Source of the DNA: Alphaproteobacteria bacterium
GTDB lineage: Bacteria > Pseudomonadota > Alphaproteobacteria > UBA8366 > GCA-2717185
Length of the DNA stretch: 64,000 nucleotides
NCBI GenBank assembly: GCA_012103325.1
Contig: WLWY01000013.1
Span: 1-64,000, forward strand
Reading direction: 5' to 3'
In this document: in pieces, positions 35,937 through 45,049 of the stretch
How the letters are laid out: each line of letters begins with the position of its first letter
Numbering within the stretch: position 1 is the first letter of the stretch
Made by a program: the position numbers and the translations under genes
Notes under the pieces: generated by a model
Told to the model about the DNA's origin: nothing
The model's database searches: none
The model's input: only the letters and a program-made list of their open reading frames with translations

Positions 35937-36190
35937 TCAAGGGGGAGGAGAAAAAGTATTTGATCTAAACTATTTATCCCTCCCCCTTGAGGGGGGAGGG
36001 CTAGGGAGGGGGTGGACGGCGGGCCGTTTTGCTCTTTCGTAGAGGTCGCCTCTAAAGAGGACAGGTGTGCGGTACGGGTTTTCACATTCTGCAAGCACCT
36101 GTTCCGCTCTAACCCTATCGCCACATTGCAAATTCAGCGGTGGCAGGTCATCTTGCAGACCAACGCGTCGGCAGAGCCCAAATACATCCC

Positions 36191-37015
36191 ATGACAGCAG
36201 ACATAACGCATGCGCAGCACCCGGCCACGGCGGCGCGCCGGCCTGTGCTGCGGAAACGGGCGCTATTGGGTGTGTTGGCGGCGGCCGCGGCGGCCACCGG
36301 ATTGTTCTTCGTGACCCGCCCGGCTTTGCCGGACGCCTGGGCGACGCCCGGCAGTCCCGAGCTCTATCTGACCGGCGTGCTGGGCGCGCTGCTGACCTTG
36401 ACACCCTTCGCGTTTTCGCTGGCGAAACGTTCCGGCGCTTCCGAGAACCCGCCGGCCTGGTTCGTCGCGCATGTGATCGCGGCGAGCATCGGCGTGGCAC
36501 TACTGGTGATCCATTCCGGTGGCCATATCGGACGGCCGCCTGCGCTGCTGTTGGTGGGTGGATTGTTCCTCGTTCTGCAGGGGGCGTGGGCGCGGGTTGT
36601 GCTGTCGCACAAGATTTCAGGTGTCTTCGGCGGCAAGTACCACGCCATCATGAGCGCGGGCACCGTGGATAAGGACCGGTTGCGGGACATCATCGCGGCG
36701 AAGCGGGACGTTCTGGCGCGGCTCGACCCGGCGGCGGATGAGGCGCTGTTTTCGCCGACACTGTCGCACTGGTGCCGCAACCCTGCAACAACCCTTCGCT
36801 ATGCGCGTTTGGCGCGCGCGGAGATGGGCCTGATCGGGCAACGCAAGGCGATTTCCCCAATGCTCGCCTATTGGCGGGCGCTGCATATCGCGGTCGCGTT
36901 TTTGTTCCTACTTGGGATGATCGTTCATATCCTGACGGTGACGTTCTTCGCCGGCTACGTCGCCGAGGGCGGACCGGTCACCTGGTGGCATCTGACGGCG
37001 TGGGGCACGCCATGA
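36191..37015 (+). CDS. Di-heme cytochrome b-like membrane subunit of an oxidoreductase
   Basis: About 274 residues with five hydrophobic helices. Two helices each carry a pair of histidines spaced exactly H-x13-H (in FVAHVIAASIGVALLVIHSG and ALHIAVAFLFLLGMIVHILT), the usual arrangement for two bis-His b hemes. A ~90-residue cytoplasmic-type insert lies between (DKDRLRDIIAAKRDV). It should pass electrons between the quinone pool and the fused FeS/Mo enzyme encoded next; the stop overlaps that gene's start (ATGA). It is not a NrfD-like protein. A GTG at 36140 is an alternative start with no clear ribosome site either. Confidence 0.72.
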   Translation: MTADITHAQHPATAARRPVLRKRALLGVLAAAAAATGLFFVTRPALPDAWATPGSPELYLTGVLGALLTLTPFAFSLAKRSGASENPPAWFVAHVIAASIGVALLVIHSGGHIGRPPALLLVGGLFLVLQGAWARVVLSHKISGVFGGKYHAIMSAGTVDKDRLRDIIAAKRDVLARLDPAADEALFSPTLSHWCRNPATTLRYARLARAEMGLIGQRKAISPMLAYWRALHIAVAFLFLLGMIVHILTVTFFAGYVAEGGPVTWWHLTAWGTP

Positions 37016-39933
37016 GCCAGCTTGCGTTGATGATCGATCTGGAACGCTGCATCGGCTGCAAGAGCTGCGAGGCGGCGTGCAAGCAGGAACACGGCCTCGG
37101 CCCGCACGAATACCGCAATAAAGTGCTGTGGATGGAAACGCCCGGCACGCCGCATGTCGATTTGCTGACCGTGACCTGTCAGCATTGCGAGCGGCCCGCC
37201 TGCTTGCGCGCCTGTCCGGTCAATCCGAAGGCCATTCACAAGGACCCGGTCACCGGCGTCGTTGCGGTCGATGAAAGCCGCTGCACCGGTTGCGGCGAAT
37301 GCGTCGTCGCCTGTCCCTATGGCGCGATGGGTTTCGACCCCATCGATCATCACGCGGTGAAGTGCGATCTGTGCGCCGACCGGCGCGGCCGGGGCGAAAA
37401 GCCCGCCTGCGCCAGCGTCTGTCCGACCACGGCGATCCGCTTCGGCGAACGGGACGCGCATGTGGCGGCCGCAGAAAGCGACGGACGGACACAGATCGAT
37501 CACGATCATTTTCTGATGGGGCCGGCGACGGTCTATCTGCAGTCGGACAGATCTCGGGACGAAACCGCCGCACCAAAGCTGATCGCGTTGATGGAAGATG
37601 CCTCCAGCCGCGATCCGTTGAAGGAAGTGACGCGGGAAGGGCCGTACGGAGCGGATCGTCCGGACCGAACACCGGACCGCATCGTGCCGGGAAGCTGTAA
37701 TATCTGTTTCAACGGCTGCCCGGTGAAGTTCCACATCAAGGACGAAACCGTCGTCGGTATCACGGGCAATGACGAAGACCCGATCTTTCAAGGGCACGTC
37801 TGTCCGAAGTCGCAGATGACCTTGCAGCTATACAACAACGAACGGCGGCTGACGCGGCCGATGAAGCGGGTCGGGCCGAAGGGTTCGGGACGGCTGGAGC
37901 CGATTTCCTGGCAGCAGGCGCTGGACGAGATCGCGGCCAAGCTGCGCGAACTGCGCGACAGGCATGGTCCGGAAACGCTGGCGCTGTTTTCCGGCACGCG
38001 GTCGGGCATCATCACCAACCAGGGCTATGTCCGGATGTTCGGGCAGATGTGGGGCACGCCGAATTCGGAAAGCACGGAGCCGTACTGTTCGTCGACCAAG
38101 AACCTGACCTTCGGTATGGTCCAGGGCAACCGCGCGCTGCCGAACAGCTATACGCCCAGCGACATCGGCAGCGCCGGCATGTTCCTCTATATCGGCGACA
38201 ATCAGGCGGAAACGCGGCCGGTCTATTTCGGCATGGTCAATGAGTGGCGCCGCAAGACCGGCGCGCGGCTGGTCGCCGTCGACCCGCGGATGAGTGCCAC
38301 CGCCAACAAGGCGGACGAATGGCTGGCGATCCGTTCCGGCACCGATCTGGCGCTCGGTCTCGCCATGATCAATCACATCTTCACCAAGGGTCTGCACGAC
38401 AAACACTTCTGCGAGAACTGGATCGAGGGCTGGGAGAAGTGGCGCGACTATCTCGACGAGAAAGGTTACACGCCGGCCTGGGCCGCGCCGATCACGGACA
38501 TTCCGCAGGAACGGATCGAACAGTTGGCGGAAGAGGTCGCACAGGCCGATGGCTGCATGATCTATGCGAGCCGCGGCATCAACCAGCATTCCAACGGCAC
38601 GCAGACCAATCGCGTGCTTATGTTCCTGACGGCGATGACCGGCAACTGGGCGCGGCCGGGCGGCGGCTACTTCAATATCTCAAGCGCGATGTTCGTTCAG
38701 GCGAATGCGCCGGAAGCGCGGCAGGTCACGCCGGAACAACCCGCCATCGGCCGCTCGCCGTCGGCCTGGTTGAAGGCGATTACGGACGGCGCGCCGTATC
38801 CGATCACCGCAATGATCGGCTCGAACAACCCGTTTTCCAATTGGCCGTCGCAGGAAGCGGTGCGCGACGCGGCACGGTCGCTGGAGCTTTACGTCCATCT
38901 CGGTCTGTTCGAGAACGAGGCGCATGAATGGGCGGACTACGTGCTGCCGGTCGCCAGCGGGGTGGAGAAGGGCGGCATCAGCCGCGCGGCCGAGGAGCGC
39001 CGCATTGTCTGGAACGACAAGCTGATCGATCCGCCGGGCGAGGCGCGGTCGGATGGCTGGATCTATATCGAACTCGGCAAGCGGCTTGGGTTCGGCGATG
39101 TGCTGAAGGACGAGTACAAAGATACCGGCGTGTTCTGGGACGCGATGATGGCCAGCAACGACTATCTTCGTGGCTGCACGGCGGACGCCTTCCGGGCCAG
39201 CCCTACGCGCACTTTGCGCTTCCCGATGAGCGAGCCGGACGGCTCCGTGCCGGAGACGCTATACCGCGAAGGCACCACCGCGCTGGGGCAGCCCGACGGC
39301 ATGCGGTTCCCGACACCCAACGGCAAGCTGCAATTCTGGAACGAAGAACAGGAAGCGGCCTTCGCTGAGTTGGGCCTGTCGGCTTTGCCGGAATTCTATA
39401 GCGAGCGCGAGCAGTTGATCGAGCTGCCCTATGTCGAGCGAGAGGGCGAGATGGGCGAATTCGAAACCCCACTGATGTTTGCCGAAAAGCGGGCCTTCGG
39501 CAGGACGGCTCGCATCGTTCAGGGCTCGAACGACTCCCCCGGTGCACGGCTGCGGGCGGAGGGCTTCGATACGGAACTCGTCACCGGCCGCCCGCCGGCG
39601 CCGCACTTCCATTCCTGGACGCATGATTTCTGGCAGGCGCAGGAAATGTGGCCCGACCTCTATATCCAGATCCATCCCGACAAGGCCGCGACCATCGGTG
39701 TCGATGACGGCGGCCTGGTGCGGGTCGAAACGACGGATGGCGAGATCGAGGCGCGGGCCTGGATCCGGGAGGGCATCCGCCCCGATGCGGTCTATGTGCC
39801 CATCGGCTGGGGCGACAAACAGCCCTACAATCCGTGGCGGCCGGTCAACTATCTGACCGACCACAACCAGCGCGACCCCATGGCGGACCAGACAAATTTG
39901 AAAACGCGGCTGTGTAAGGTGTCCGCGGCGTAG
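37012..39933 (+). CDS. Fused ferredoxin-like and molybdopterin oxidoreductase (single chain)
   Basis: 973 residues combining two subunits that are usually separate. Residues ~1-190 are a DmsB/PsrB/SoeB-type electron-transfer subunit with four cysteine clusters (CIGCKSCEAAC, CQHCERPACLRAC, CTGCGECVVAC, CDLCAD..CASVCP), enough for four [4Fe-4S]. From ~225 it is a bis-MGD molybdenum catalytic subunit with its own cluster (CNICFNGC..HVCPKS), a probable Mo-ligand Cys in EPYCSST (near 360) and a C-terminal MGD-binding domain (TGRPPAPHFHSWT). There is no Tat signal, so it should face the cytoplasm, as in SoeABC sulfite dehydrogenase. The start at 37012 overlaps the membrane-subunit stop. Substrate unknown; sulfur or arsenic oxyanions are candidates. 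Confidence 0.85.
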   Translation: MSQLALMIDLERCIGCKSCEAACKQEHGLGPHEYRNKVLWMETPGTPHVDLLTVTCQHCERPACLRACPVNPKAIHKDPVTGVVAVDESRCTGCGECVVACPYGAMGFDPIDHHAVKCDLCADRRGRGEKPACASVCPTTAIRFGERDAHVAAAESDGRTQIDHDHFLMGPATVYLQSDRSRDETAAPKLIALMEDASSRDPLKEVTREGPYGADRPDRTPDRIVPGSCNICFNGCPVKFHIKDETVVGITGNDEDPIFQGHVCPKSQMTLQLYNNERRLTRPMKRVGPKGSGRLEPISWQQALDEIAAKLRELRDRHGPETLALFSGTRSGIITNQGYVRMFGQMWGTPNSESTEPYCSSTKNLTFGMVQGNRALPNSYTPSDIGSAGMFLYIGDNQAETRPVYFGMVNEWRRKTGARLVAVDPRMSATANKADEWLAIRSGTDLALGLAMINHIFTKGLHDKHFCENWIEGWEKWRDYLDEKGYTPAWAAPITDIPQERIEQLAEEVAQADGCMIYASRGINQHSNGTQTNRVLMFLTAMTGNWARPGGGYFNISSAMFVQANAPEARQVTPEQPAIGRSPSAWLKAITDGAPYPITAMIGSNNPFSNWPSQEAVRDAARSLELYVHLGLFENEAHEWADYVLPVASGVEKGGISRAAEERRIVWNDKLIDPPGEARSDGWIYIELGKRLGFGDVLKDEYKDTGVFWDAMMASNDYLRGCTADAFRASPTRTLRFPMSEPDGSVPETLYREGTTALGQPDGMRFPTPNGKLQFWNEEQEAAFAELGLSALPEFYSEREQLIELPYVEREGEMGEFETPLMFAEKRAFGRTARIVQGSNDSPGARLRAEGFDTELVTGRPPAPHFHSWTHDFWQAQEMWPDLYIQIHPDKAATIGVDDGGLVRVETTDGEIEARAWIREGIRPDAVYVPIGWGDKQPYNPWRPVNYLTDHNQRDPMADQTNLKTRLCKVSAA

Positions 39934-39962
39934 CTGTCCGGAGTCAATGCGCAGCCCTTGAC

Positions 39963-40083
39963 GTCATCCCAGACGCGAGTTTCCTCCAAATCTATGATTT
40001 GGCTTGGAAAGTCAGCGATCAGGGATCCAGCGTTTTCGTATGGGACAAACGTTGTCTGGATCCCGCATCAAGTGCGGGATGAC
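39963..40083 (-). repeat. 121-bp MITE-like repeat, copy 2 (reverse)
   Basis: Reverse-complement copy of the repeat at 30036-30156, the same 121 bp length and inverted GTCATCCC/GGGATGAC ends. It lies between two genes on the same strand. Confidence 0.75.
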
Positions 40084-40153
40084 TGTTTGGGATAGCTCTC
40101 ATAAAATTTTTGAATTTCAATAGTGAGCATTGACGCGCGAAAATGGCGCGGAC

Positions 40154-41314
40154 ATGAAAATAAAGCGAATACTGGAACGCACTGTTCCAATTTCCAGATA
40201 CGCGGACCCGTCGATTCCGTCGGGCGGACTCGACACCAGCATCGTCGCGGTTGTGACCGACCGGATCGTGGATGGCGCGCCCATCGTCGGATACGGGTTT
40301 GCGTCGATTGGACGCTTCGGGCAGGGCGGACTGATCCGGGAAAGGTTCGCCCCCCGCCTGCTGGCGGCGCCGGATTGTCTTGGCGATCCGCCCGATCCGT
40401 TTCGCGCCTGGCGCGTCATGATGACGGGCGAGAAACCCGGCGGTCATGGCGAGCGCTCGGTTGCCGTTGGGACGCTCGACATGGCGATCTGGGACGCGTG
40501 CGCCAAGGCGGCCGGGCTGCCGCTGTACCGCTGTATCCAACGCCATCTCGACAGAGAGTCCGAGATCGAGTCGGTCCCCGTTTACGCCGGCGGCGGCTAT
40601 TACTTTCCCGAAGATGACGGGGCACGGCTGCGCGACGAAATGCAGATGTTCGCAGCGAACGGCTTCACGCACGCGAAGATAAAGATCGGTGGCAAAGCGA
40701 TTGCCGAAGATGTGCGCCGGATCGAAACGGCGATGGATGTTCTTGGTGGCGGGGACTGCCTCGCAGTCGATGCGATTTATTCATACGACCACGACGAAGC
40801 GCTGGCCGCCGCGGACGAGATCGAACAATTCGGGCTGTGGTGGTTCGAGGACATCTGCGACCCGCTCGACTTCGAGACCATTGCGGCGGTCATCGAGCGT
40901 TACCGGTCCGCCGTCGCCGTTGGCGAAGCGCAATTCTCGATCCCCGACGCGCGCAACCTGATCCGCTATTCGAGGCTGCGGCCGGATCGCGACATCCTAT
41001 TGTTCGACATCGCGCATAGTTACGGGCTGCCGGAATATCTCGGCATCTTGCGAATGGCGGAGGCGCTCGGATGGGACCGAAAATCCTTCTTCCCGCATGG
41101 CGGCCACCTGTTCACCTTGCATGCCGTCGCGGCCTTGGGGCTCGGTGGCGCCGAGATCAACCCGCACAACTTCCAGCCCTTCGGTGGGCTGACCGACGAC
41201 GCCCGTGTCGTCGATGGTCACGCGCTGCCGCCCGAACTTCCCGGTATTGGATTCGAAGGCCGGACGGCACTCGCGGACTTGTTTCATGATCTGCTGAAGG
41301 AGGCGGGGCGGTAA
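40154..41314 (+). CDS. Enolase-superfamily dehydratase, D-tartrate dehydratase-like
   Basis: 386 residues of the mandelate racemase/enolase superfamily. The barrel base motif K-x-K is KIKIGG (about residue 175). Metal ligands follow as Asp (LAVDAIYSYD), Glu (WWFEDICDP) and Glu (VAVGEAQFS), and the acid/base His is in SFFPHGGHLFTL. FFPHGGH and the ligand spacing resemble D(-)-tartrate dehydratase. It should dehydrate a sugar acid or hydroxy acid. The ATG at 40154 begins the usual family N-terminus; a TTG at 40130 is possible. It stands between two repeats without an obvious transporter. Confidence 0.82.
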   Translation: MKIKRILERTVPISRYADPSIPSGGLDTSIVAVVTDRIVDGAPIVGYGFASIGRFGQGGLIRERFAPRLLAAPDCLGDPPDPFRAWRVMMTGEKPGGHGERSVAVGTLDMAIWDACAKAAGLPLYRCIQRHLDRESEIESVPVYAGGGYYFPEDDGARLRDEMQMFAANGFTHAKIKIGGKAIAEDVRRIETAMDVLGGGDCLAVDAIYSYDHDEALAAADEIEQFGLWWFEDICDPLDFETIAAVIERYRSAVAVGEAQFSIPDARNLIRYSRLRPDRDILLFDIAHSYGLPEYLGILRMAEALGWDRKSFFPHGGHLFTLHAVAALGLGGAEINPHNFQPFGGLTDDARVVDGHALPPELPGIGFEGRTALADLFHDLLKEAGR

Positions 41315-41416
41315 CTGCCGCTGCGCTAGCGCGTTTTCACAAACCTGTCAGAACTTCTTGCCGCGGGGCAGGCCTTTGCTAAATAGACGGTAGTCAATTA
41401 TCTGCCGGTAGCCGGA

Positions 41417-41815
41417 ATGTTCCTCAGACTCGCCGTCTTAGTCTTCTTATCCGTTTCGTCCGCCGTGGCGGCGGACGATGCTACGCGCTGGCGTGGCGCT
41501 GACATCAGCGAACGTATGATCGGCAACACCATCGTCGGGGAAGCGAACGACTTCTTCGGCGCCGCCTTCATGATCTATTTTCACCCGGATGGCACGACCA
41601 AGGGGGTCGCAAAGAAATTCGGCTTCACCGTTACGGACTATGGGCATTGGAAAATCGAACGCGATCTGCTGTGCGTGCGCTGGTCGAAATGGGAAGGCCG
41701 CAACCGGTTGTGCCGCACGACCGCAGCGAAGGATGGCGAGATCCTGATGTATGACGAGAACGATGCGGTTACTTCGCGTCAGGTCATCCGGAAGGGCAAT
41801 CCCTATAATCTGTGA
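41417..41815 (+). CDS. Small exported protein, function unknown
   Basis: 132 residues. A signal peptide (MFLRLAVLVFLSVSSAVAAD) precedes a ~110-residue domain. It has IGNTIVGE, YFHPDGTTKGV, DYGHWKIERDLLCVRW and RLCRTTAAKDGEI, with two cysteines that could pair. This strand pattern is shared by many small periplasmic alphaproteobacterial proteins (DUF995-like). No catalytic residues are recognised. It appears to be a single gene, followed by a shorter member of the palindromic repeat family. Confidence 0.7.
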   Translation: MFLRLAVLVFLSVSSAVAADDATRWRGADISERMIGNTIVGEANDFFGAAFMIYFHPDGTTKGVAKKFGFTVTDYGHWKIERDLLCVRWSKWEGRNRLCRTTAAKDGEILMYDENDAVTSRQVIRKGNPYNL

Positions 41816-41842
41816 CGCCGGGCGAGCACAATCCTCCCACGT

Positions 41843-41938
41843 GTCATCCCGGACAAGGCGCCTTGCGCCGCCGATCCGGGATCCAGGGAAACGCGGCGTT
41901 TGGCATCGATATGGATCCCGCATCAAGTGCGGGATGAC
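41843..41938. repeat. Shorter GTCATCCCG-type repeat
   Basis: 96 bp with the same inverted ends (GTCATCCCGGAC, GTGCGGGATGAC) and the shared GGATCC segments, but lacking the CCAAATC stem of the 121-bp form. Confidence 0.6.
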
Positions 41939-42048
41939 AGGTTTCGTACGTGAGGGACGTTACCTGTCCAACAGACCGAATGGCCTGCACCGCCATTCAA
42001 GGTTACGATGACGAACATCGTTATTGGGTTCACGGGGAGGGATCGATC

Positions 42049-42960
42049 ATGGGCGAGCGGGTCAAGCTGGGCACGGCGTTGCCATTCACGGATATCGGAT
42101 CATCGCCGGAAGTCGTCGCGTCGTTCGCGCAGGCCGCCGAAGCGCTGGGGTACGATCACCTCACCGGGACCGATCATGTGCTCGGCGTTAATGTCGCGAG
42201 CCGGCCGGACTGGGACAAGAACCGCAATACCTCCGCCGATGTGTTCCACGACCCGTTTGTGCTGTTCGGCTTCCTTGCCAGCGCGACACGGACAATCGAA
42301 TTTTCGGTCCAGGTGCTGATCCTGGCGCAGCGGCAGGCAGCCCTCGTCGCCAAGCAGGCGGCATCCGTCGATATCCTGTCCGGCGGCCGGTTTCGGCTCG
42401 GTGTTGGGATCGGCTGGAACAAGGAGGAGTTCATCGCCCTCAACGAAAACTTCCATGACCGCGGCAAGCGTTCCGAAGAGCAGATCGAAGTGATGCAGAA
42501 GCTCTGGGCCGAGGAGCACGTCACCTTCAAGGGCAAGTGGCACGAGATCCCGGACGCGGGCATCAATCCTCTGCCGCTAAAGCGCTCGGTCCCGCTGTGG
42601 TTCGGCGGCCATGTCGACGCCACCTTGCGCCGTATCGCGAAGTACGGCGATGGCTGGATCATGTTGGCGCACCCGGCCGGCGATGCCGCGCTCGCATCGT
42701 TTGAGAAGATGCGCGGTTACGTGGCGGAAGCGGGCCGCGACCCCGGTTCGGTCGGCATCGAGATCTGGACCTCGATCGCGGAAGGCGGGCCGGAAGACTG
42801 GCGCGCGGAGGCCCGCTTCTGGAAGGAAGCCGGCGTCACCCACATCACGGTCAACAATGCCCGCGAGCGCGAACATCATAAACGCATCGAAGGCCGCAGT
42901 TTCTCCGATCATCTGGCGGGAATCGAACGCTATCGCGACGCCGTTGCGGATATTCTATAG
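42049..42960 (+). CDS. LLM-class flavin-dependent oxidoreductase
   Basis: 303 residues with the TIM-barrel luciferase-like fold: TALPFTDIG at the start, a TDHVLGV segment, LSGGRFRLGVGIGWNKEEF (the hallmark of the family) and LWFGGHVDATLRRIAKYGDG. These enzymes use F420 or FMNH2 to oxidise or reduce organic substrates. GGGGAGG eight bases before the ATG at 42049 fixes the start. A second LLM enzyme is at 46.7 kb. An Old Yellow Enzyme follows downstream after a repeat-rich gap. Confidence 0.85.
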   Translation: MGERVKLGTALPFTDIGSSPEVVASFAQAAEALGYDHLTGTDHVLGVNVASRPDWDKNRNTSADVFHDPFVLFGFLASATRTIEFSVQVLILAQRQAALVAKQAASVDILSGGRFRLGVGIGWNKEEFIALNENFHDRGKRSEEQIEVMQKLWAEEHVTFKGKWHEIPDAGINPLPLKRSVPLWFGGHVDATLRRIAKYGDGWIMLAHPAGDAALASFEKMRGYVAEAGRDPGSVGIEIWTSIAEGGPEDWRAEARFWKEAGVTHITVNNAREREHHKRIEGRSFSDHLAGIERYRDAVADIL

Positions 42961-43020
42961 CAGTAGGGTAACGGTTAGGAGTGACCCTGCGCTGCGCTAA
43001 TTTGCACCGATCAAACGTTG

Positions 43021-43137
43021 CCGCCGTCCACCCCCACCCTAACCCTCCCCCATCGAGGGGGAGGGGATTAAGTATTTGATTTGGATATGATGGTCTTATT
43101 CCTTCCCCCCTTGCGGGGGAAGGCTAGGATGGGGGGT
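43021..43137. repeat. G/C-stem hairpin element C, uninterrupted
   Basis: Starts CCGCCGTCCACCCCCACC and ends GGATGGGGGGT. It has two strong stems (CCCTCCCCC-ATCGA-GGGGGAGGG and CCTTCCCCCCTTGCGGGGGAAGG) separated by AAGTATTTGAT and ~25 A/T-rich bases. It is the intact form of elements A and B. Confidence 0.65.
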
Positions 43138-43248
43138 ACAACGGTTCAAACGACGCAGCATATGTAATTGCCCTGCAGTAGTGACAATCAGCCGTTGGAC
43201 CTATTAGGGTCCCGAGAAATTTGTACCCCAAACAAGAAGGACCCGCCC

Positions 43249-44415
43249 GTGACCGATACACCCCTGCTTTTCACGCCGCTCACCTTGCGTGGCGTCACGT
43301 TGCCGAACCGCGTCGTCGTCTCGCCGCTTTGCATGTATTCCGCCGTCGATGGCATCGCCACGGATTGGCAGTTCGCGCATCTGAGCACCTTCGCGCGCGG
43401 CAAGGCCGGGCTGGTGTTTACCGAGGCGACGGCGGTGGAGCCACGCGGGCGGATTACGCCGGTGTGTCTTGGCATCTGGACCGACGAACAGGCCGAAGCG
43501 ATCAAGCCGACGGTCCGCTTCATCGAAGAGATGGGCTGCGTGCCGGGGATGCAGATCGCCCATGCCGGCCGTAAGGGATCGGCCAATCCTCCGTTCAAAG
43601 GCGGTACGCCGCTACCGACCGACAATGCGGATGCGTGGGAAACGGTCGGTCCGTCCGCCGATCCGGTGGGCGAGGGGTGGCCCACGCCGCACGCACTGGA
43701 AACCGGAGCGATCGCGCAGATCGTTGAAGATTTTGCCGCTGCCGCGCGGCGCGCTGCGGATGTCGGCTTCAAGGTTCTCGAAATTCATGGCGCACACGGC
43801 TATCTCATTCAGAGTTTCCTGTCGCCGCTCGCCAACACGCGTAACGATGCCTATGGCGGCGATATCCAGGGCCGCATGCGCTTCGCGTTGGAGGTAACCG
43901 AAGCAGTGCGCGCGGCCTGGCCGGACGATCTGCCGCTGTTCTTTCGGATTTCCGCTGTCGACGGGCCGGCGGAGGGTTGGTCGCTCGATGATTCTGTTAT
44001 CCTGTCGCGTGAACTTGCGGCACGCGGCGTAGACGTTGTGGACTGTTCCGCTGGCGGTGTTCGCGGTGCGCCGGCTTTCCGCTCGACCGATACCGGGGCT
44101 CCCTTGCAGTCAAGGGGAGAGCGTCCGCCAGGGTTCCAGGTGCCCTACGTGGAAGGCGTGCGCCGCGATGCTGGCGTCAAGACGATGGCGGTCGGTGTCA
44201 TCTTCGATCCGCAACAGGCGGAGGATATTTTGCAATATGGGCGTGCCGACCTCGTCGCGCTGGGACGGGAGATTATGTACAACCCGTTCTGGCCGTTGCA
44301 CGCGGCGCAAGCCTTGGGCACCGACCCCGACAGCGAGATGTGGCCGCACCAGTACGCCTGGGCAGTAAAGCGCCGCGGCGAGATCGCGGCCTACAGCGCA
44401 GCGAGTAAGGTTTAG
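43249..44415 (+). CDS. Old Yellow Enzyme-type NADH:flavin oxidoreductase (YqjM-like)
   Basis: 388 residues. The YqjM-class features are present: Cys in VVSPLCMYS (residue ~28), HAGRKGSANPP for FMN and substrate binding, and IHGAHGYLIQSFLSPLANTR followed by NDAYGG. It reduces activated C=C bonds using NAD(P)H via FMN. The GTG at 43249 has AAGAAGG eight bases upstream; an earlier start would run into a repeat-rich spacer. It is converging on a GlcG/HbpS-like gene with a 121-bp repeat between. Confidence 0.88.
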   Translation: MTDTPLLFTPLTLRGVTLPNRVVVSPLCMYSAVDGIATDWQFAHLSTFARGKAGLVFTEATAVEPRGRITPVCLGIWTDEQAEAIKPTVRFIEEMGCVPGMQIAHAGRKGSANPPFKGGTPLPTDNADAWETVGPSADPVGEGWPTPHALETGAIAQIVEDFAAAARRAADVGFKVLEIHGAHGYLIQSFLSPLANTRNDAYGGDIQGRMRFALEVTEAVRAAWPDDLPLFFRISAVDGPAEGWSLDDSVILSRELAARGVDVVDCSAGGVRGAPAFRSTDTGAPLQSRGERPPGFQVPYVEGVRRDAGVKTMAVGVIFDPQQAEDILQYGRADLVALGREIMYNPFWPLHAAQALGTDPDSEMWPHQYAWAVKRRGEIAAYSAASKV

Positions 44416-44430
44416 CATCCCTACTAATTT

Positions 44431-44551
44431 GTCATCCCGCACTTGGTGCGGGATCCAGGCGATGTCTCGTCTGTACCTTCGGTATAGATCCCGGATCGCT
44501 GACTTTCCTTGCCAAATCGAAGATTTGGAGGAAACTCGCGTCCGGGATGAC
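44431..44551 (+). repeat. 121-bp MITE-like repeat, copy 3
   Basis: Same orientation and length as copy 1, with few differences in the first and last 40 bases and more in the middle. It sits between convergent genes. Confidence 0.75.
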
Positions 44552-44577
44552 GCTTGGTGGAGCGAACAGCGCCTGAT

Positions 44578-44973
44578 CTAGAGCCGGTCGATTCCCGCGC
44601 GCGAGCAATCTTCGTCTTCCTGCGCCGTACCGCCGCCGACACCCACCGCGCCGATGACACGGCCGTCCCGCGTGATCGGCACGCCGCCCTGGCCCAGCAT
44701 CATGTGATCGCCTTCCACCGCGACGATGCCGCGCAGGGTCGGCGTGTTGGCGCGCTCGGTCAGATCGCCGCTCGGCCGGCCGAAGGCCGCCGATGCCATC
44801 GCCTTGCCCTGGCTGCCGAAGCCGCCGGCCCAGGTGGCGTTGTCCATGCGCTGAAACGCGACCAGCCGCCCGCCGGCATCGCAGACCGCGACGTTGATTC
44901 CGATTCCAAGCTCTTCCGCCTTCGCGATTGCGCCTTTGGCAACGACGTTGGCTTCTTCCAGGGTCAGTGTCAT
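44578..44973 (-). CDS. GlcG/HbpS-family protein
   Basis: 131 residues covering the whole GlcG/HbpS domain: VAVCDAGGRLVAFQRMD, SQGKAMASAAF, GGVPITRDGRVIGAVGVGG and EDEDCSRAGI. Members bind heme or small cofactors, or are encoded next to oxidoreductases of catabolic clusters with unclear roles. It is probably cytosolic because no signal peptide is visible. Confidence 0.82.
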   Translation of the reverse strand: MTLTLEEANVVAKGAIAKAEELGIGINVAVCDAGGRLVAFQRMDNATWAGGFGSQGKAMASAAFGRPSGDLTERANTPTLRGIVAVEGDHMMLGQGGVPITRDGRVIGAVGVGGGTAQEDEDCSRAGIDRL

Positions 44974-45049
44974 GGGGCGTTCCTCTCCCGTCGAAATTGT
45001 TTTTATCGCACCTCAGCGTAACGTTTCGCGTGCGCGGTGCAATTGAAAT

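Larger units (their letters stand above)
34743..36022. repeat. G/C-stem hairpin element B, split by an IS
   Basis: Left part 34743-34778 and right part 35937-36022 around IS copy 2. Joined, it runs from CCGCCGTCCACCCCCACC to GGGTGGACGGCGG, so the outer ends are inverted. It has two G/C stems, separated by AAGTATTTGAT. Its layout matches the uninterrupted element C at 43021-43137. Confidence 0.65.

Noticed and set aside
32124..35940. Composite transposon carrying the MATE gene
   Set aside because: Each IS has its own 4-bp duplication, while the outer flanks (TTGA and TCAA) are not direct repeats of each other. Two separate insertions explain this better.
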